Shown: positions 1 to 8,078, counted from the stretch's first letter. The stretch is DNA of 64,000 nt from Amycolatopsis tolypomycina (GCF_900105945.1 NZ_FNSO01000002.1:62001-126000); one strand, 5' to 3'. Notes: a model not told the origin generated them from the sequence alone. Program-made: numbers and translations.

Positions 1-21
1 GGCGGATCTCCTAGCCGCACC

Positions 22-71
22 AAGCGCCCCAATGTGGCGTTGGTTGCGTCCAACGCACCGAACGCCACATT
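22..71. repeat. Long hairpin repeat, copy A, left part (split by the insertion sequence)
   Basis: This is the left part of a palindromic intergenic repeat that recurs at 34960 and 56568. It begins AAGCGCCCCAATGTGGCGTT and ends AACGCCACATT. The missing end of the second arm (GGGGCGCTT) lies at 1042-1050, beyond the insertion sequence. Rejoining the two sides while removing one ATT duplication restores a perfect 20-bp stem with a loop of about 19 nt that can itself pair (GGT.GCGT with ACGCACC). The TAA stop of the leftward MarR gene touches the right end, so the intact element would have been its terminator-like 3' structure. Confidence 0.85.
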
Positions 72-1038
72 GAGGTTTTCTCAGTAGGGCTGGGCTCGGG
101 TGGGCGTGTTGGCGTGGGATGAGGCGTGGGGCCCCTGGTAGGACTGGATTTGCGAAGATCGAATCCTAGAGTTCCAGAGGCCCCACGTGATCCATTATGG
201 TGCCACCCTCGATGTGGCGCGTGAACTGGTCTGGTTCGTTGCCCGTGTCCTGCACACCGAGCGTCGGCGGCGTGGCACCCGCCGGGGCCGGCGCGCGTTG
301 ACCCCGTACTGGCAGGCGGTGCTGGTGCTGCGCTGGTTCCGCGACGCCACCCCCCTGCACCGGCTGGCGGCCGACCATCGCATCAGCGTCGCCACCGCCT
401 ACCGCTACCTGCACGAAGCGATCACCGCCCTCGCCGCCCAGGCCCCGGACCTGCATCAGGTCCTGCGCGAGCGCCACACCCGAGGTGACACACACGTGAT
501 CCTGGACGGCACCCTGATCCCGTGTGACCGGGTCGCGGCGACCACGATCAAAACCAAAGGTAAGAACCGTGGCCGGATCGTGCACCTGTGGTACTCGGGC
601 AAGCACCGCGCCTTCGGCGGGAACATCCAGTTCCTGGCCAGCCCGGACGGGTTCCCGCTGTGGGTCTCGGCGGTGCTGCCCGGCTCCCGCAACGACCTCT
701 CCGCCGCCCGCGACCACGGAATCGTCGGCGCGTTGACCGCCGCTGCAGGTCAGGGCCTGAGAACTCTGGCCGACAAGGCCTACCACGCCGCCGGGATCGG
801 CATCCTCACCCCGTTCAAGAAAACCGCAGGTCAACCACCCCTCAACGCCCGGCAACGGGTCCACAACCTGCTGCACGCCCGGGCCCGGGCCCTGGGTGAA
901 CGCGCCATGGCACTCCTCAAAACCCGCTGGCGAGCGTTGACCCACATCAGCCTCTGCCCCCACCGCATCGGCCACATCGTCCAAGCAGCCCTCGTCCTCA
1001 CCCACCACGAACACCACGGCCGCTACTGAGAAAACCTC
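72..1038 (+). mobile_element. IS5-family insertion sequence (ISL2-like), complete
   Basis: The element is 967 bp with perfect 16-bp terminal inverted repeats: GAGGTTTTCTCAGTAG at 72-87 and its reverse complement at 1023-1038. It is flanked by a 3-bp direct repeat ATT (69-71 and 1039-1041). The single gene is a DDE transposase. A 3-bp ANT-type duplication and a length near 1 kb fit the ISL2 subgroup of IS5, from general knowledge of that family; the exact subgroup is inferred. Ends and reading frame are intact, so it may still be mobile or be a recent insertion. Confidence 0.9.
187..1029 (+). CDS. IS5-family DDE transposase
   Basis: A 280-aa transposase that would cut and join the ends of the surrounding element. 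An N-terminal helix-turn-helix-like part (about residues 35-80, ending ISVATAYRYLHEAI) precedes a DDE_Tnp_4/HARBI-type catalytic domain. Candidate acidic residues are D107 (VILDGTLI), D170 (GSRND), D196 (ADKAYH) and E238 (ALGERAMALLK), a spacing typical of IS5-type enzymes. The start is GTG at 187, since the codons just upstream lie in the untranslated IS left end. The TGA stop (1027-1029) lies inside the right terminal repeat, a compact layout common in small IS elements. No frameshift is visible. Confidence 0.9.
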   Translation: MIHYGATLDVARELVWFVARVLHTERRRRGTRRGRRALTPYWQAVLVLRWFRDATPLHRLAADHRISVATAYRYLHEAITALAAQAPDLHQVLRERHTRGDTHVILDGTLIPCDRVAATTIKTKGKNRGRIVHLWYSGKHRAFGGNIQFLASPDGFPLWVSAVLPGSRNDLSAARDHGIVGALTAAAGQGLRTLADKAYHAAGIGILTPFKKTAGQPPLNARQRVHNLLHARARALGERAMALLKTRWRALTHISLCPHRIGHIVQAALVLTHHEHHGRY

Positions 1039-1049
1039 ATTGGGGCGCT

Positions 1050-1547
1050 TTAGGACCCGGCGCCGCCGAGGCTCTCCAGGAGCGTTCGCAGGGTCGCCGC
1101 CAGCTCGTCGCGCTCGCCGGGGGCCAACGCCGCCAGGATGCGGTGCTCGGTCTCCACGTGGTCCGGTAGCGCGCGGTCGATCAGCTCCCCGCCCGCCTCG
1201 GTGAGCCGCACCCGGACGCCGCGACCGTCCGCCTCGTTCGGCGTGCGCGCCACCAGCCCGCGCGCCTCCATCTTGTCGAGCCGCTGGGTGATCGCCCCGG
1301 ACGTCACCATCGCCGAGCGCATCAGCTCCGTCGGCGTCAGCCGGTACGGCGGACCGCTGCGGCGCAGGGTCGCGAGGACGTCGAACGTCGCGCGGTCCAG
1401 GCCGTGGCGGGCGAACGTGCGGCGCAGCTCCGCGTCGACCAGCGCGCTCAGCCGGGACAGGCGGCCGATCACCGCCATCGGGGAGACGTCGAGGTCGGGG
1501 CGCTCGGCGTGCCACTGCGCCAGCACCCGGTCCACGTGGTCGGCCAT
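1050..1547 (-). CDS. MarR-family transcriptional regulator
   Basis: A 165-aa winged-helix dimer of the MarR family, probably repressing the divergent EamA exporter and itself. The sequence shows the N-terminal dimer helix, then the DNA-binding part RATFDVLATLRRSGPPYRLT, the recognition-helix region SAMVTSGAITQRLDKMEARG and the wing with DGRGVRVRLTEAG. I chose ATG at 1547 over the in-frame GTG at 1553 because TACCCT (1559-1554) lies exactly 6 nt before it, which is the spacing of a leaderless promoter; no Shine-Dalgarno is seen for either start. The ligand is unknown. The stop codon abuts the broken hairpin repeat. Confidence 0.88.
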   Translation of the reverse strand: MADHVDRVLAQWHAERPDLDVSPMAVIGRLSRLSALVDAELRRTFARHGLDRATFDVLATLRRSGPPYRLTPTELMRSAMVTSGAITQRLDKMEARGLVARTPNEADGRGVRVRLTEAGGELIDRALPDHVETEHRILAALAPGERDELAATLRTLLESLGGAGS

Positions 1548-1566
1548 CGGCACAGGGTAACGGATG

Positions 1567-1631
1567 CCTTAGCGGTAAGTGAGCATTGGCCATTTACCTT
1601 AGCACTGAGGTAATCTGCCTTAGTGCTAAAC
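1567..1631. promoter_or_regulatory. Three MarR-type operator copies over a divergent leaderless promoter pair
   Basis: The 14-bp motif CCTTAGNNNTRAGG-like occurs at 1567-1580 (CCTTAGCGGTAAGT), 1597-1610 (CCTTAGCACTGAGG, the best palindrome, extended to TTACCT..AGGTAA at 1594-1613) and 1618-1631 (CCTTAGTGCTAAAC). The middle copy overlaps TAATCT (1611-1616), a -10 element 6 nt before the GTG of the EamA gene; the last copy covers that start codon. Binding of the neighbouring MarR protein is inferred from position and symmetry. Confidence 0.7.
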
Positions 1632-2537
1632 AAACAGCTCCTCCTCACCGCCCTCGCCCCGGCCATCTGGGGCACCACCTACCTCGTCACCACCGAGTTC
1701 CTGCCGCCCGACCGCCCGCTGCTCGCCGCCGTCATCCGGGCGCTGCCCGCCGGCCTGCTGCTGGTCGCGCTCACCCGCCGGCTGCCGAAGGGCGACTGGT
1801 GGTGGCGGTCGCTCGTGCTCGGCACGCTGAACATCGGCGCCTTCCTCGCCCTGCTGTTCGTCGCCGCCTACCGGCTGCCCGGCGGGGTCGCCGCCACCCT
1901 CGGCGCCCTGCAGCCGCTGCTCGTCGCCGGCCTGTCCACCGGCCTGCTCGGCGAACGCCTGACCCGGCGCACCGTGCTCGCGGGCGTCGCCGGGGTCGTC
2001 GGCGTCAGCCTGCTGGTCCTGCAGTCCAGCGCCCGCCTCGACGCGATCGGCGTCGCCGCCGCGGCCGGGGGCGCGGTCGTGATGGCCTTCGGCGTCGTGC
2101 TGAGCAAGCGCTGGACGTCCCCCGCTCCCCTGCTGGCCACGACCGGCTGGCAGCTCGTCGCGGGCGGCCTCGTCCTCGTACCCGTCGCGCTGGCCGTCGA
2201 AGGCGCGCCGCCCGCGTCGCTGTCCGGCGCGAACCTCGCCGGCTACGCCTACCTCGCGCTGATCGGCGCCGCGTTCGCCTACGCCCTGTGGTTCCGCGGG
2301 ATCCGCGCCCTGCCGGCGACCCACGTGACGTTCCTCGGGCTGCTGAGCCCGGTCGTGGCCACCCTGCTCGGCTGGCTCGTGCTCGGCCAGCGGCTGACGG
2401 CGTGGCAGCTACTGGGCGCCGTGATCGTGCTCGCCGCCGTCGTGGCCGCGGGGCGGCGGCCGTTGGGCCGGACGGGGGCTGATAATTATCAGCCTTTGAC
2501 AACTCCTCGCCGGGCCACCGACGCTGAAATGGTCTGA
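1623..2537 (+). CDS. EamA-family (drug/metabolite superfamily) transporter
   Basis: A 304-aa inner-membrane permease of the DMT superfamily, about ten membrane helices arranged as two EamA repeats (roughly residues 5-135 and 145-285). Motifs typical of the family are visible: APAIWGTTYLVT in helix 1 and GEXL-like GERLTRR closing the first repeat, with GQRLTAWQLLGA in the second. The substrate cannot be read from sequence. The start is GTG at 1623, with no SD but a -10-like TAATCT 6 nt upstream, so the mRNA is probably leaderless. It is divergent from the MarR gene and likely repressed by it. The last 20 residues after the final helix are polar and not conserved. Confidence 0.88.
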   Translation: MLNKQLLLTALAPAIWGTTYLVTTEFLPPDRPLLAAVIRALPAGLLLVALTRRLPKGDWWWRSLVLGTLNIGAFLALLFVAAYRLPGGVAATLGALQPLLVAGLSTGLLGERLTRRTVLAGVAGVVGVSLLVLQSSARLDAIGVAAAAGGAVVMAFGVVLSKRWTSPAPLLATTGWQLVAGGLVLVPVALAVEGAPPASLSGANLAGYAYLALIGAAFAYALWFRGIRALPATHVTFLGLLSPVVATLLGWLVLGQRLTAWQLLGAVIVLAAVVAAGRRPLGRTGADNYQPLTTPRRATDAEMV

Positions 2538-2574
2538 ACAACTTGCGATCATCGGCCTCGACGAGGAGGCGCCC

Positions 2575-3759
2575 GTGCGCACGAAGACGTCCGTCCGGAA
2601 ACGGCTTGCGGTACTGGCCGCGGCGGTCGCGGTGGTCACCGCGACCGCCCCCGCCGCCGAAGCGGTGCCGGCCACGATCCCCCTGAAGATCACCAACAAC
2701 TCCGGCCGCAGCGACCCGGTCTACATCTACGACCTCGGCACGAACCTGGCCACCGGGCAGCAGGGCTGGGCCGACGCGAACGGCGGGTTCCACGCCTGGC
2801 CCGGCGGCGCGAACCCGCCTGCCCCGGCGCCCGACGCGTCGATCCCCGGCCCGGCCAACGGCCAGTCGATCACCATCCGGATCCCGAAGTTCTCCGGCCG
2901 GATCTACTTCTCCTACGGGCAGAAGCTCGTCTTCAAGCTCGCCACCGGCGGCCTGGTGCAGCCGGCGGTCCAGAACCCGTCGGACCCCAACGTCAACACC
3001 CTCTTCAACTGGTCGGAGTACACGCTCAACGACGGCGGCCTCTGGATCAACAGCACCCAGGTGGACATGTTCTCCGCGCCGTACGCGGTCGGCGTGCAGC
3101 CCGTCGGCGGCACCACGCGCAGCACCGGGCACCTGAAACCGGGCGGCTACAACGGGTTCTACACCGCGCTGCGCGGCCAGCCGGGCGGCTGGGCCAACCT
3201 GATCCGGACGCGCTCCGACGGCACGGTCCTGCGGGCACTGGCCCCGAGCCACGGCATCGAAGCGGGCGCGCTGCCCGCGACCGTGCTGCAGGACTACATC
3301 AACCGCGTCTGGACGAAGTACAGCTCGTCGACGCTGACCGTGACACCGGTGGCCGACCAGCCGAACGTCAAGTACTACGGCCGGGTTTCGGGCAACACCA
3401 TGAACTTCACGAACACCTCCGGCGGGTTCGTGACGGCGTTCCAGAAGCCGGACTCCGACAGCGTCTTCGGCTGCTACAAGAACCTCGACGCGCCGAACGA
3501 CATCCGCGGCCAGATCTCGCGCACGCTCTGCGCGGGCTTCAACCGCTCGACGCTGCTGACCAACGCCAACCAGCCGGACACGAGCTCGGCGGGCTTCTAC
3601 CAGGACGCCGTCACCAACCACTACGCGCGCAAGATCCACGCGCAGATGGCCGACGGCAAGGCGTACGCCTTCGCGTTCGACGACGTCGGCCACCACGAGT
3701 CCCTGGTCAACGACGGCAACCCGGCAACGGCCTACCTGACGCTGGACCCGTTCAACTAG
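2575..3759 (+). CDS. Secreted GH64 beta-1,3-glucanase
   Basis: A 394-aa secreted enzyme of glycoside hydrolase family 64, which releases laminaripentaose-type oligosaccharides from beta-1,3-glucan such as fungal wall. A signal peptide occupies residues 1-30 (KRLAVLAAAVAVVTAT then AEA-V). The thaumatin-like fold begins ATIPLKITNNSGRSDPVYIY. The two acidic residues that act in the family align as E148 (FNWSEY) and D164 (STQVDMF), 16 residues apart as in the characterised Streptomyces enzyme. The GTG start at 2575 has GAGGAGG at 2563-2569. It stands alone after the EamA gene. No carbohydrate-binding module follows the catalytic domain. Confidence 0.92.
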   Translation: MRTKTSVRKRLAVLAAAVAVVTATAPAAEAVPATIPLKITNNSGRSDPVYIYDLGTNLATGQQGWADANGGFHAWPGGANPPAPAPDASIPGPANGQSITIRIPKFSGRIYFSYGQKLVFKLATGGLVQPAVQNPSDPNVNTLFNWSEYTLNDGGLWINSTQVDMFSAPYAVGVQPVGGTTRSTGHLKPGGYNGFYTALRGQPGGWANLIRTRSDGTVLRALAPSHGIEAGALPATVLQDYINRVWTKYSSSTLTVTPVADQPNVKYYGRVSGNTMNFTNTSGGFVTAFQKPDSDSVFGCYKNLDAPNDIRGQISRTLCAGFNRSTLLTNANQPDTSSAGFYQDAVTNHYARKIHAQMADGKAYAFAFDDVGHHESLVNDGNPATAYLTLDPFN

Positions 3760-3929
3760 AGCCGCACGACGACCGGCGCCACCGGCGTGTCCCCGAGCAG
3801 TGCGCACCGGGGCGCGCCGGTGCTCGCCGGCACCGGCCGCGCGCGGCCTCTCACCTCCTCCACCGGCTGTCCGCACGCGACCAGTTCCACCACCAGCACC
3901 GGTACGACGAGCAAGATCCGTCCACGCAT
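3756..3929 (-). CDS. Possible small secreted or membrane peptide (uncertain)
   Basis: A 57-codon frame, too small to be sure of. It starts MRGRILLVVPVLVVELVACG, which would be a short signal or lipoprotein-like leader with a Cys at the end of the hydrophobic stretch, followed by a Pro/Arg/Val-rich tail. Its stop overlaps the stop of the GH64 gene on the other strand. No good SD is seen (GGGGTGAG about 7-14 nt upstream is the nearest). It could be a chance frame in GC-rich DNA. Confidence 0.25.
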   Translation of the reverse strand: MRGRILLVVPVLVVELVACGQPVEEVRGRARPVPASTGAPRCALLGDTPVAPVVVRL

Positions 3930-4061
3930 GACCGGCTCACCCCGATCCGTCTCCACCACTCCCACCGGGCACACGGCGGCCGTGGCGGAGGCGGTTCAGG
4001 TGGTCCCGCAGGCTCACCGGATCGGCCGAGCGGGGTGAGGTCGAAGGCCGCGGCTGAACCC

Positions 4062-4208
4062 GTAACCCGCGTGATCCGAGCCGTAACTCGCGTGATCCGG
4101 GCCGTTCCGGCTTCAGTCACGCGAGTTCCGGCTTCAGTCACGCGAGTTCCGGCTTCCGTCACGCGAGTTCCGGCTTCCGTCACGCGAGTTCCGGCTTCCG
4201 TCACGGCG
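4062..4208. repeat. Seven-unit 21-bp tandem repeat
   Basis: Units begin at 4062, 4083, 4104, 4125, 4146, 4167 and 4188, always 21 bp apart. The last five share GTTCCGGCTTC(A/C)GTCACGCGA; the first two carry the related core CTCGCGTGAT in the opposite orientation, so the array contains inverted as well as direct repeats. Because 21 is a multiple of 3 it gives a false N-terminal extension (repeated RVPASVT) to the lipase frame downstream. Confidence 0.9.
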
Positions 4209-4238
4209 GCCGAGCAGGAGCCGGGTCATGATGGAGCT

Positions 4239-5045
4239 GTGCGGATCACGGCTTGGTGGGGCGGGCTCAGCCCGCGGCGGCGGTTGATGCTGAGCAGTGT
4301 CGCCGTCGGCGTGGTGGCGGTGGTCGTCATCGCCTTGATCGCCGGCTCCGGGGCCAAGGCCGCGCCCCAGGCCGGGACGCCGGACCAGGACAAGCCCGGT
4401 CCCGTCCTGCTCGTCCCCGGCTACGGAGGCGGCCGGGGCGCGCTCGAAACCCTCGCCGAGCGGATCCGGCAGGCCACCGGCCGCCCGGCCGAAGTCCTCA
4501 CGCTGGCCGGCGACGGCACCGGTGACCTCGTCGAACAGGCCGCCGTCCTCGCCGAAGCCGTCGAGAAGGCCTACGAACAGGGCGCGCCTTCGGTCGACGT
4601 CGTCGGGTACTCCGCCGGCGGTGTCGTCGCGCGGCTGTGGGTCGGCCGGGAAGGCGGCGCGCACCAGGCCCGCCGGGTCGTGACGCTCGGCGCGCCGATG
4701 CACGGCACCGGCCTGGCCACGGCGGGTGGCGCGCTCGTCCCGGGCGGCTGTCCCGCCGCCTGCGTGCAGCTCGCGCCGGGCAGCAGCCTCCTGCAGGAGC
4801 TGGCCAAGCAGCCGCTGCCGCCGGGCCTGCCGTGGCTGTCGCTCTGGACGGAGAACGACGAGACCGTGACCCCGCCCGACACCGCCCGGCTCGACGGCGC
4901 CGTCAACGTCTCGCTGCAGGAGGTCTGCCCCGGCAACGCGGCAGGCCACGGCGACCTGCCCACCGATCCCGCCGTCACCGAGATCGTCCTGCAGGCCCTC
5001 GGCACCACGCCGCTCGAGGCACCCGCCGAATGCCTCAGCTCGTGA
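4239..5045 (+). CDS. Membrane-anchored alpha/beta-hydrolase lipase (EstA/lipase class 2-like)
   Basis: A 268-aa extracytoplasmic esterase or triacylglycerol lipase. An N-terminal signal-anchor (SVAVGVVAVVVIALIAG) is followed by the alpha/beta-hydrolase core: oxyanion region LLVPGYGGG, nucleophile S125 in GYSAGG, acid D207 in TENDETV and base H237 in AGHGDL. Two Cys pairs (GGCPAAC and later CPG/AEC) suit an exported protein. I chose GTG at 4239 because everything upstream in frame is the 21-bp repeat; SD support is weak (GGAG at 4233-4236 is too close). The 3' end overlaps the convergent ABC permease gene by 11 nt. The physiological lipid is unknown. Confidence 0.85.
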   Translation: MRITAWWGGLSPRRRLMLSSVAVGVVAVVVIALIAGSGAKAAPQAGTPDQDKPGPVLLVPGYGGGRGALETLAERIRQATGRPAEVLTLAGDGTGDLVEQAAVLAEAVEKAYEQGAPSVDVVGYSAGGVVARLWVGREGGAHQARRVVTLGAPMHGTGLATAGGALVPGGCPAACVQLAPGSSLLQELAKQPLPPGLPWLSLWTENDETVTPPDTARLDGAVNVSLQEVCPGNAAGHGDLPTDPAVTEIVLQALGTTPLEAPAECLSS

Positions 5046-5877
5046 CGTCCTTCGTCGCGAAGTTCGCCCACGCGGCCCCGAAGAACACGACGATGTAGCC
5101 TGCCTGCAGCAGCAGGCCGTGGTCGATGTTGCGCCACAGCACCGGATCGCGGAAGAAGTCGATCCACGACAGCCAGTAGTGCGTCGGCAGGTAGGGCTTC
5201 ACGGACGCGGCCGCGTCCAGCGTCTCCAGCACCGAGCTCGTGATGAGCACGGCCAGCCCGCCCAGCGCGGCCCCGAGCGCCGAGTCGGACACCGTCGAAA
5301 GGAACACGGTGATCGCCGCGAACCCGAGCATCGACACGACGATGTAGCTCACCGCGCCCAGCAGCCGCAGGCCCAGCGCGGACGAGCTGAGCGACTGCCC
5401 CGACAGCGACGTCACGCCGGTCGGCTGCCCGCCCGGGCCGGCGACGCCCGGGTTGCCGCCGGTGCCGAACAGGATCACGCCGAGCACCAGCGACGTCAAC
5501 ACGACGATGACGATCGCCGCGGTGACGTACACGGCCAGCGCGACCATCTTGGCGCCCAGCAACCGCGTCCGGCCGACCGGCCGCACCAGCAGGTAGCGCA
5601 GGGTGCCGGTGGCCGCTTCGCCGGCGATCGCGTCGCCCGCCGTGACGGCGACCGCGATCGGCAGGAACAGCGGCAGCACCAGCGCGAGCGCGGCCGCCGG
5701 GAACAGCGCGCCGTCGTTCACCACCGCGGAGAGGAACGCCCCGCCCTGCCCCGGCGGCGGCGCGAAGTCCGCCGTCGCCAGGAAGACGCCGACGATCGCG
5801 GGCAGCAGGCACAGCAGCAGCACGCTGAACCACACCCGCGGCCGCAGCACGAGCTTCCGCAGCTCGACGCCGATCAC
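5035..5877 (-). CDS. ABC-2 type transporter permease
   Basis: A 280-aa membrane subunit of an ABC-2 export system. About six hydrophobic segments are visible, beginning with FSVLLLCLLPAIVGVFL and including the typical GEAATGTLRYLLVRPVGRTRLLGAK loop of this family between the second and third helices. The GTG start at 5877 overlaps the TGA of the ATPase gene (GTGA), so translation is coupled. It pairs with the ATPase at 5874-6785 and is the third gene of an operon that begins at 7900. The exported substrate is not evident. Confidence 0.88.
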   Translation of the reverse strand: MIGVELRKLVLRPRVWFSVLLLCLLPAIVGVFLATADFAPPPGQGGAFLSAVVNDGALFPAAALALVLPLFLPIAVAVTAGDAIAGEAATGTLRYLLVRPVGRTRLLGAKMVALAVYVTAAIVIVVLTSLVLGVILFGTGGNPGVAGPGGQPTGVTSLSGQSLSSSALGLRLLGAVSYIVVSMLGFAAITVFLSTVSDSALGAALGGLAVLITSSVLETLDAAASVKPYLPTHYWLSWIDFFRDPVLWRNIDHGLLLQAGYIVVFFGAAWANFATKDVTS

Positions 5878-6785
5878 CGCGTCGCCCCGAACCGGTCCGA
5901 ACCCGGGCCGGTCAGTTCGAGGACGACCTGTTCCAGGGTCCGCTGTTCGGCGTGGATCGACGTCACGCGCACCCCTGCCTCGACGAGCATCGCGTTCAGG
6001 GCCGCCGGATCGGCGTGCCGGATGACCAGGCGCTCGCCGTCGCGGGCTTCGAGCTGCCCGTCGAGCACCGCGGCCGCCTCGGCGGGGTCCGGCGTGCCGA
6101 CCAGGATCCGGCCGGTGGCCGCCCGCAGCGTGGCCAGGTCCTCTTCCAGCACGAGCCGGCCGCGGTCGACGACGCCGACGCGCGTGCACAGCTGTTCCAC
6201 TTCGGCCAGCAGGTGGCTCGACAGGAACACCGTGGTGCCGCCCGCGTTCAGCGCGACCAGCAGCTCGCGGATCTCCTTGATGCCCTGCGGGTCGAGCCCG
6301 TTGGTCGGCTCGTCGAGGATCAGCAGCCGGGGTTTCCGCAGCAGCGCGCCGGCGAGCCCGAGCCGTTGCCGCATGCCGAGCGAGTACGCCTTCACCGGCC
6401 GCTGGTCGACCCCGCCCAGCCCGACCTGTTCGAGGGCTTCGTCGATGCGACGCCGCCGGGTGCGCCGTCCTCCGCCGCGGCCTGCGGCGTCGAGCAGCGC
6501 CAGGTTCCGGCGTCCGGACAGGTGCGGGTACGCGGCCGGGCCCTCGACGAGCGCGCCGACCTCCGGCAGTACCTCGGCGACCCGCTTCGGCACCGGTTTG
6601 CCGAGCACCTCGATCTCCCCGGCGGTCGCGTAGACCAGGCCGAGCAGCATCCGGACCAGGGTGGTCTTGCCCGAGCCGTTGGGGCCGAGGAAGCCGTAGC
6701 GGTCACCTTCGCGGACCTCGAGGCCGACCCCGTCGACGGCCACCGTGCGGCCGTAGCGCTTGGTCAACGCGTGCGTGACGATCAC
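5874..6785 (-). CDS. ABC transporter ATP-binding protein (ABC-2/drug type)
   Basis: A 303-aa nucleotide-binding subunit. Walker A is GPNGSGKTT (near residues 35-43), the signature is YSLGMRQRLGLA, and Walker B is LLILDEPTNGLD with the H-loop SSHLLAEVE. The C-terminal 80 residues form the variable domain seen in CcmA/DrrA-like ATPases of ABC-2 exporters. The start overlaps the upstream gene's stop by 4 nt and its own stop overlaps the permease start, so the three genes 7900 to 5035 form one tightly coupled transcription unit. Confidence 0.92.
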   Translation of the reverse strand: MIVTHALTKRYGRTVAVDGVGLEVREGDRYGFLGPNGSGKTTLVRMLLGLVYATAGEIEVLGKPVPKRVAEVLPEVGALVEGPAAYPHLSGRRNLALLDAAGRGGGRRTRRRRIDEALEQVGLGGVDQRPVKAYSLGMRQRLGLAGALLRKPRLLILDEPTNGLDPQGIKEIRELLVALNAGGTTVFLSSHLLAEVEQLCTRVGVVDRGRLVLEEDLATLRAATGRILVGTPDPAEAAAVLDGQLEARDGERLVIRHADPAALNAMLVEAGVRVTSIHAEQRTLEQVVLELTGPGSDRFGATR

Positions 6786-7900
6786 GGGCCGCTCCGGCGC
6801 AGCCGGGACAGCTCGTCGGCCACGGACTTCAGCACCTCCGGGGTCACCGTCCCGGCCAGCAGGTAGGAGCGCCGGGACACCGACGACCGCACGATGGCCA
6901 GTGACAACGGCGTGATCGACAGCTGCACGACGCTCCCCGCGGCCAGCTTGACCTGCACGGCACCGGCCTTCCCGGCCGCCTCGCCCGCCGCGTTGGCCAC
7001 GGTCCGCGGCACGGCGATGACGGCGAAGGCGGCCAGCCCGCGGCCGTAGAGCGCGGCGCCCTGCACGCCCCCGAAGTTCGACGACAGCACGGGCCGCCCG
7101 CCGAGCTGCGAGGGCAGCGTGACCTGGCTGAACGCGCCGAGCGTGTCGGTGACGTCCGGGGCACTCGCCACGGTGAACCCGGACCCGAGCACCGGTCGCG
7201 GCGCCTCGACGACCGGCATCGTCTGCTCGAGCTGCCGGAACTCGGTGACGAGGATCGGCGCCTCCTGTCCCCGCGCGGTCACCTCGACCCGTACCGCGAC
7301 CCCGGTGCCGGCGTCCGCCCAGACGTCGACGCGCCCGACGGTCGTGTCCGGATCGGCGGGGACGAGCCGCAGCCCGGACGCGGCGACCCCGGCGACGTTC
7401 CGCCCCGGCAGCGAGCTCACCGGATCGCCCTGCGCGGCACGCAGGATCCGCCGCGCGAGCTCGGGCGGCAGCAGGTCACCGGCCCGCGGCAGCCGGACAC
7501 CCGGCTCGCCGATCAGCGAGGTCAGCGTGTTGTCGCCGTAGTCCCAGGTGTATTCGCCATCGGGCAGCCGGTAGACGTCGTGCTCACCGGCGGTGCCGAG
7601 GATGTCGACGCGGTACCGGTCGGGCCCGGCGTACCAGGCACGCATCGGCGTCCGCATCGAGAAGAGCGCGGTGACGGCGGCGAGGTTCGGCAGTTCGGGC
7701 AGGGCGAGCGACCCGGCACTCTCGGCGTACCCCTGGTACGGCTTCCCGGCGGAGTCCAGCACGAGGGCCCGCAGCCGCTCCGGATCGACGGCCGCACCAC
7801 CCGGAGCAACGGCGGCGACAACCGAAGGAGCGGAGACAAGCACCCCGGCCACGGCGGCGACGACCGCCCACCGGCGCCCCTTCCCGTGCCGCAACACCAT
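6782..7900 (-). CDS. Exported LolA/RseB-like protein, first gene of the ABC-2 operon
   Basis: A 372-aa exported protein of unknown exact role. A signal peptide (VVAAVAGVLVSAPSVVAAVA) leads into a beta-rich region resembling the LolA/MucB-RseB fold: MRAWYAGPDRYRVDIL, then GEYTWDYGDNTLTSL, typical of actinobacterial proteins annotated as outer-membrane-lipoprotein-carrier-like or sigma-E-regulatory-like. It is upstream of, and coupled by a 4-nt overlap to, an ABC-2 ATPase and permease, so it may bind a hydrophobic ligand or sense envelope state for that exporter. This role is inferred from fold and context only. Confidence 0.75.
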   Translation of the reverse strand: MVLRHGKGRRWAVVAAVAGVLVSAPSVVAAVAPGGAAVDPERLRALVLDSAGKPYQGYAESAGSLALPELPNLAAVTALFSMRTPMRAWYAGPDRYRVDILGTAGEHDVYRLPDGEYTWDYGDNTLTSLIGEPGVRLPRAGDLLPPELARRILRAAQGDPVSSLPGRNVAGVAASGLRLVPADPDTTVGRVDVWADAGTGVAVRVEVTARGQEAPILVTEFRQLEQTMPVVEAPRPVLGSGFTVASAPDVTDTLGAFSQVTLPSQLGGRPVLSSNFGGVQGAALYGRGLAAFAVIAVPRTVANAAGEAAGKAGAVQVKLAAGSVVQLSITPLSLAIVRSSVSRRSYLLAGTVTPEVLKSVADELSRLRRSGP

Positions 7901-7949
7901 CAGGCATCACCTCTTCGTCCTTTGTACGCCATGGCCCCGGGTCCCCAGC

Positions 7950-7997
7950 TAGAGTCGAAGGGTGACGAATCCCGTTCATGCTGCCGTCCTGAGCTAG
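7950..7997 (+). promoter_or_regulatory. Leaderless-type promoter with a short open frame ahead of the methyltransferase
   Basis: TAGAGT at 7950-7955 is followed after exactly 6 nt by GTG at 7962, opening an 11-residue frame (VTNPVHAAVLS) that ends at TAG 7995-7997. The frame is in phase with the methyltransferase that starts 81 nt further on. A small stem CCGC-N6-GCGG lies in the gap. It may be a leader peptide, or the original N-terminus of the methyltransferase cut by a stop codon. Both readings are inference. Confidence 0.4.
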
Positions 7998-8078
7998 TTC
8001 CCGCTCCGGTCCTTCGCACACCCCGCACCTCTCGCGGGTTCTTCGACGTGCCCGCAGCAAGAACGGAAACCCCATCCA

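Noticed and set aside
4035..4238. N-terminal extension of the lipase
   Set aside because: It is made wholly of the 21-bp repeat translated in phase; the signal-anchor begins after GTG 4239.
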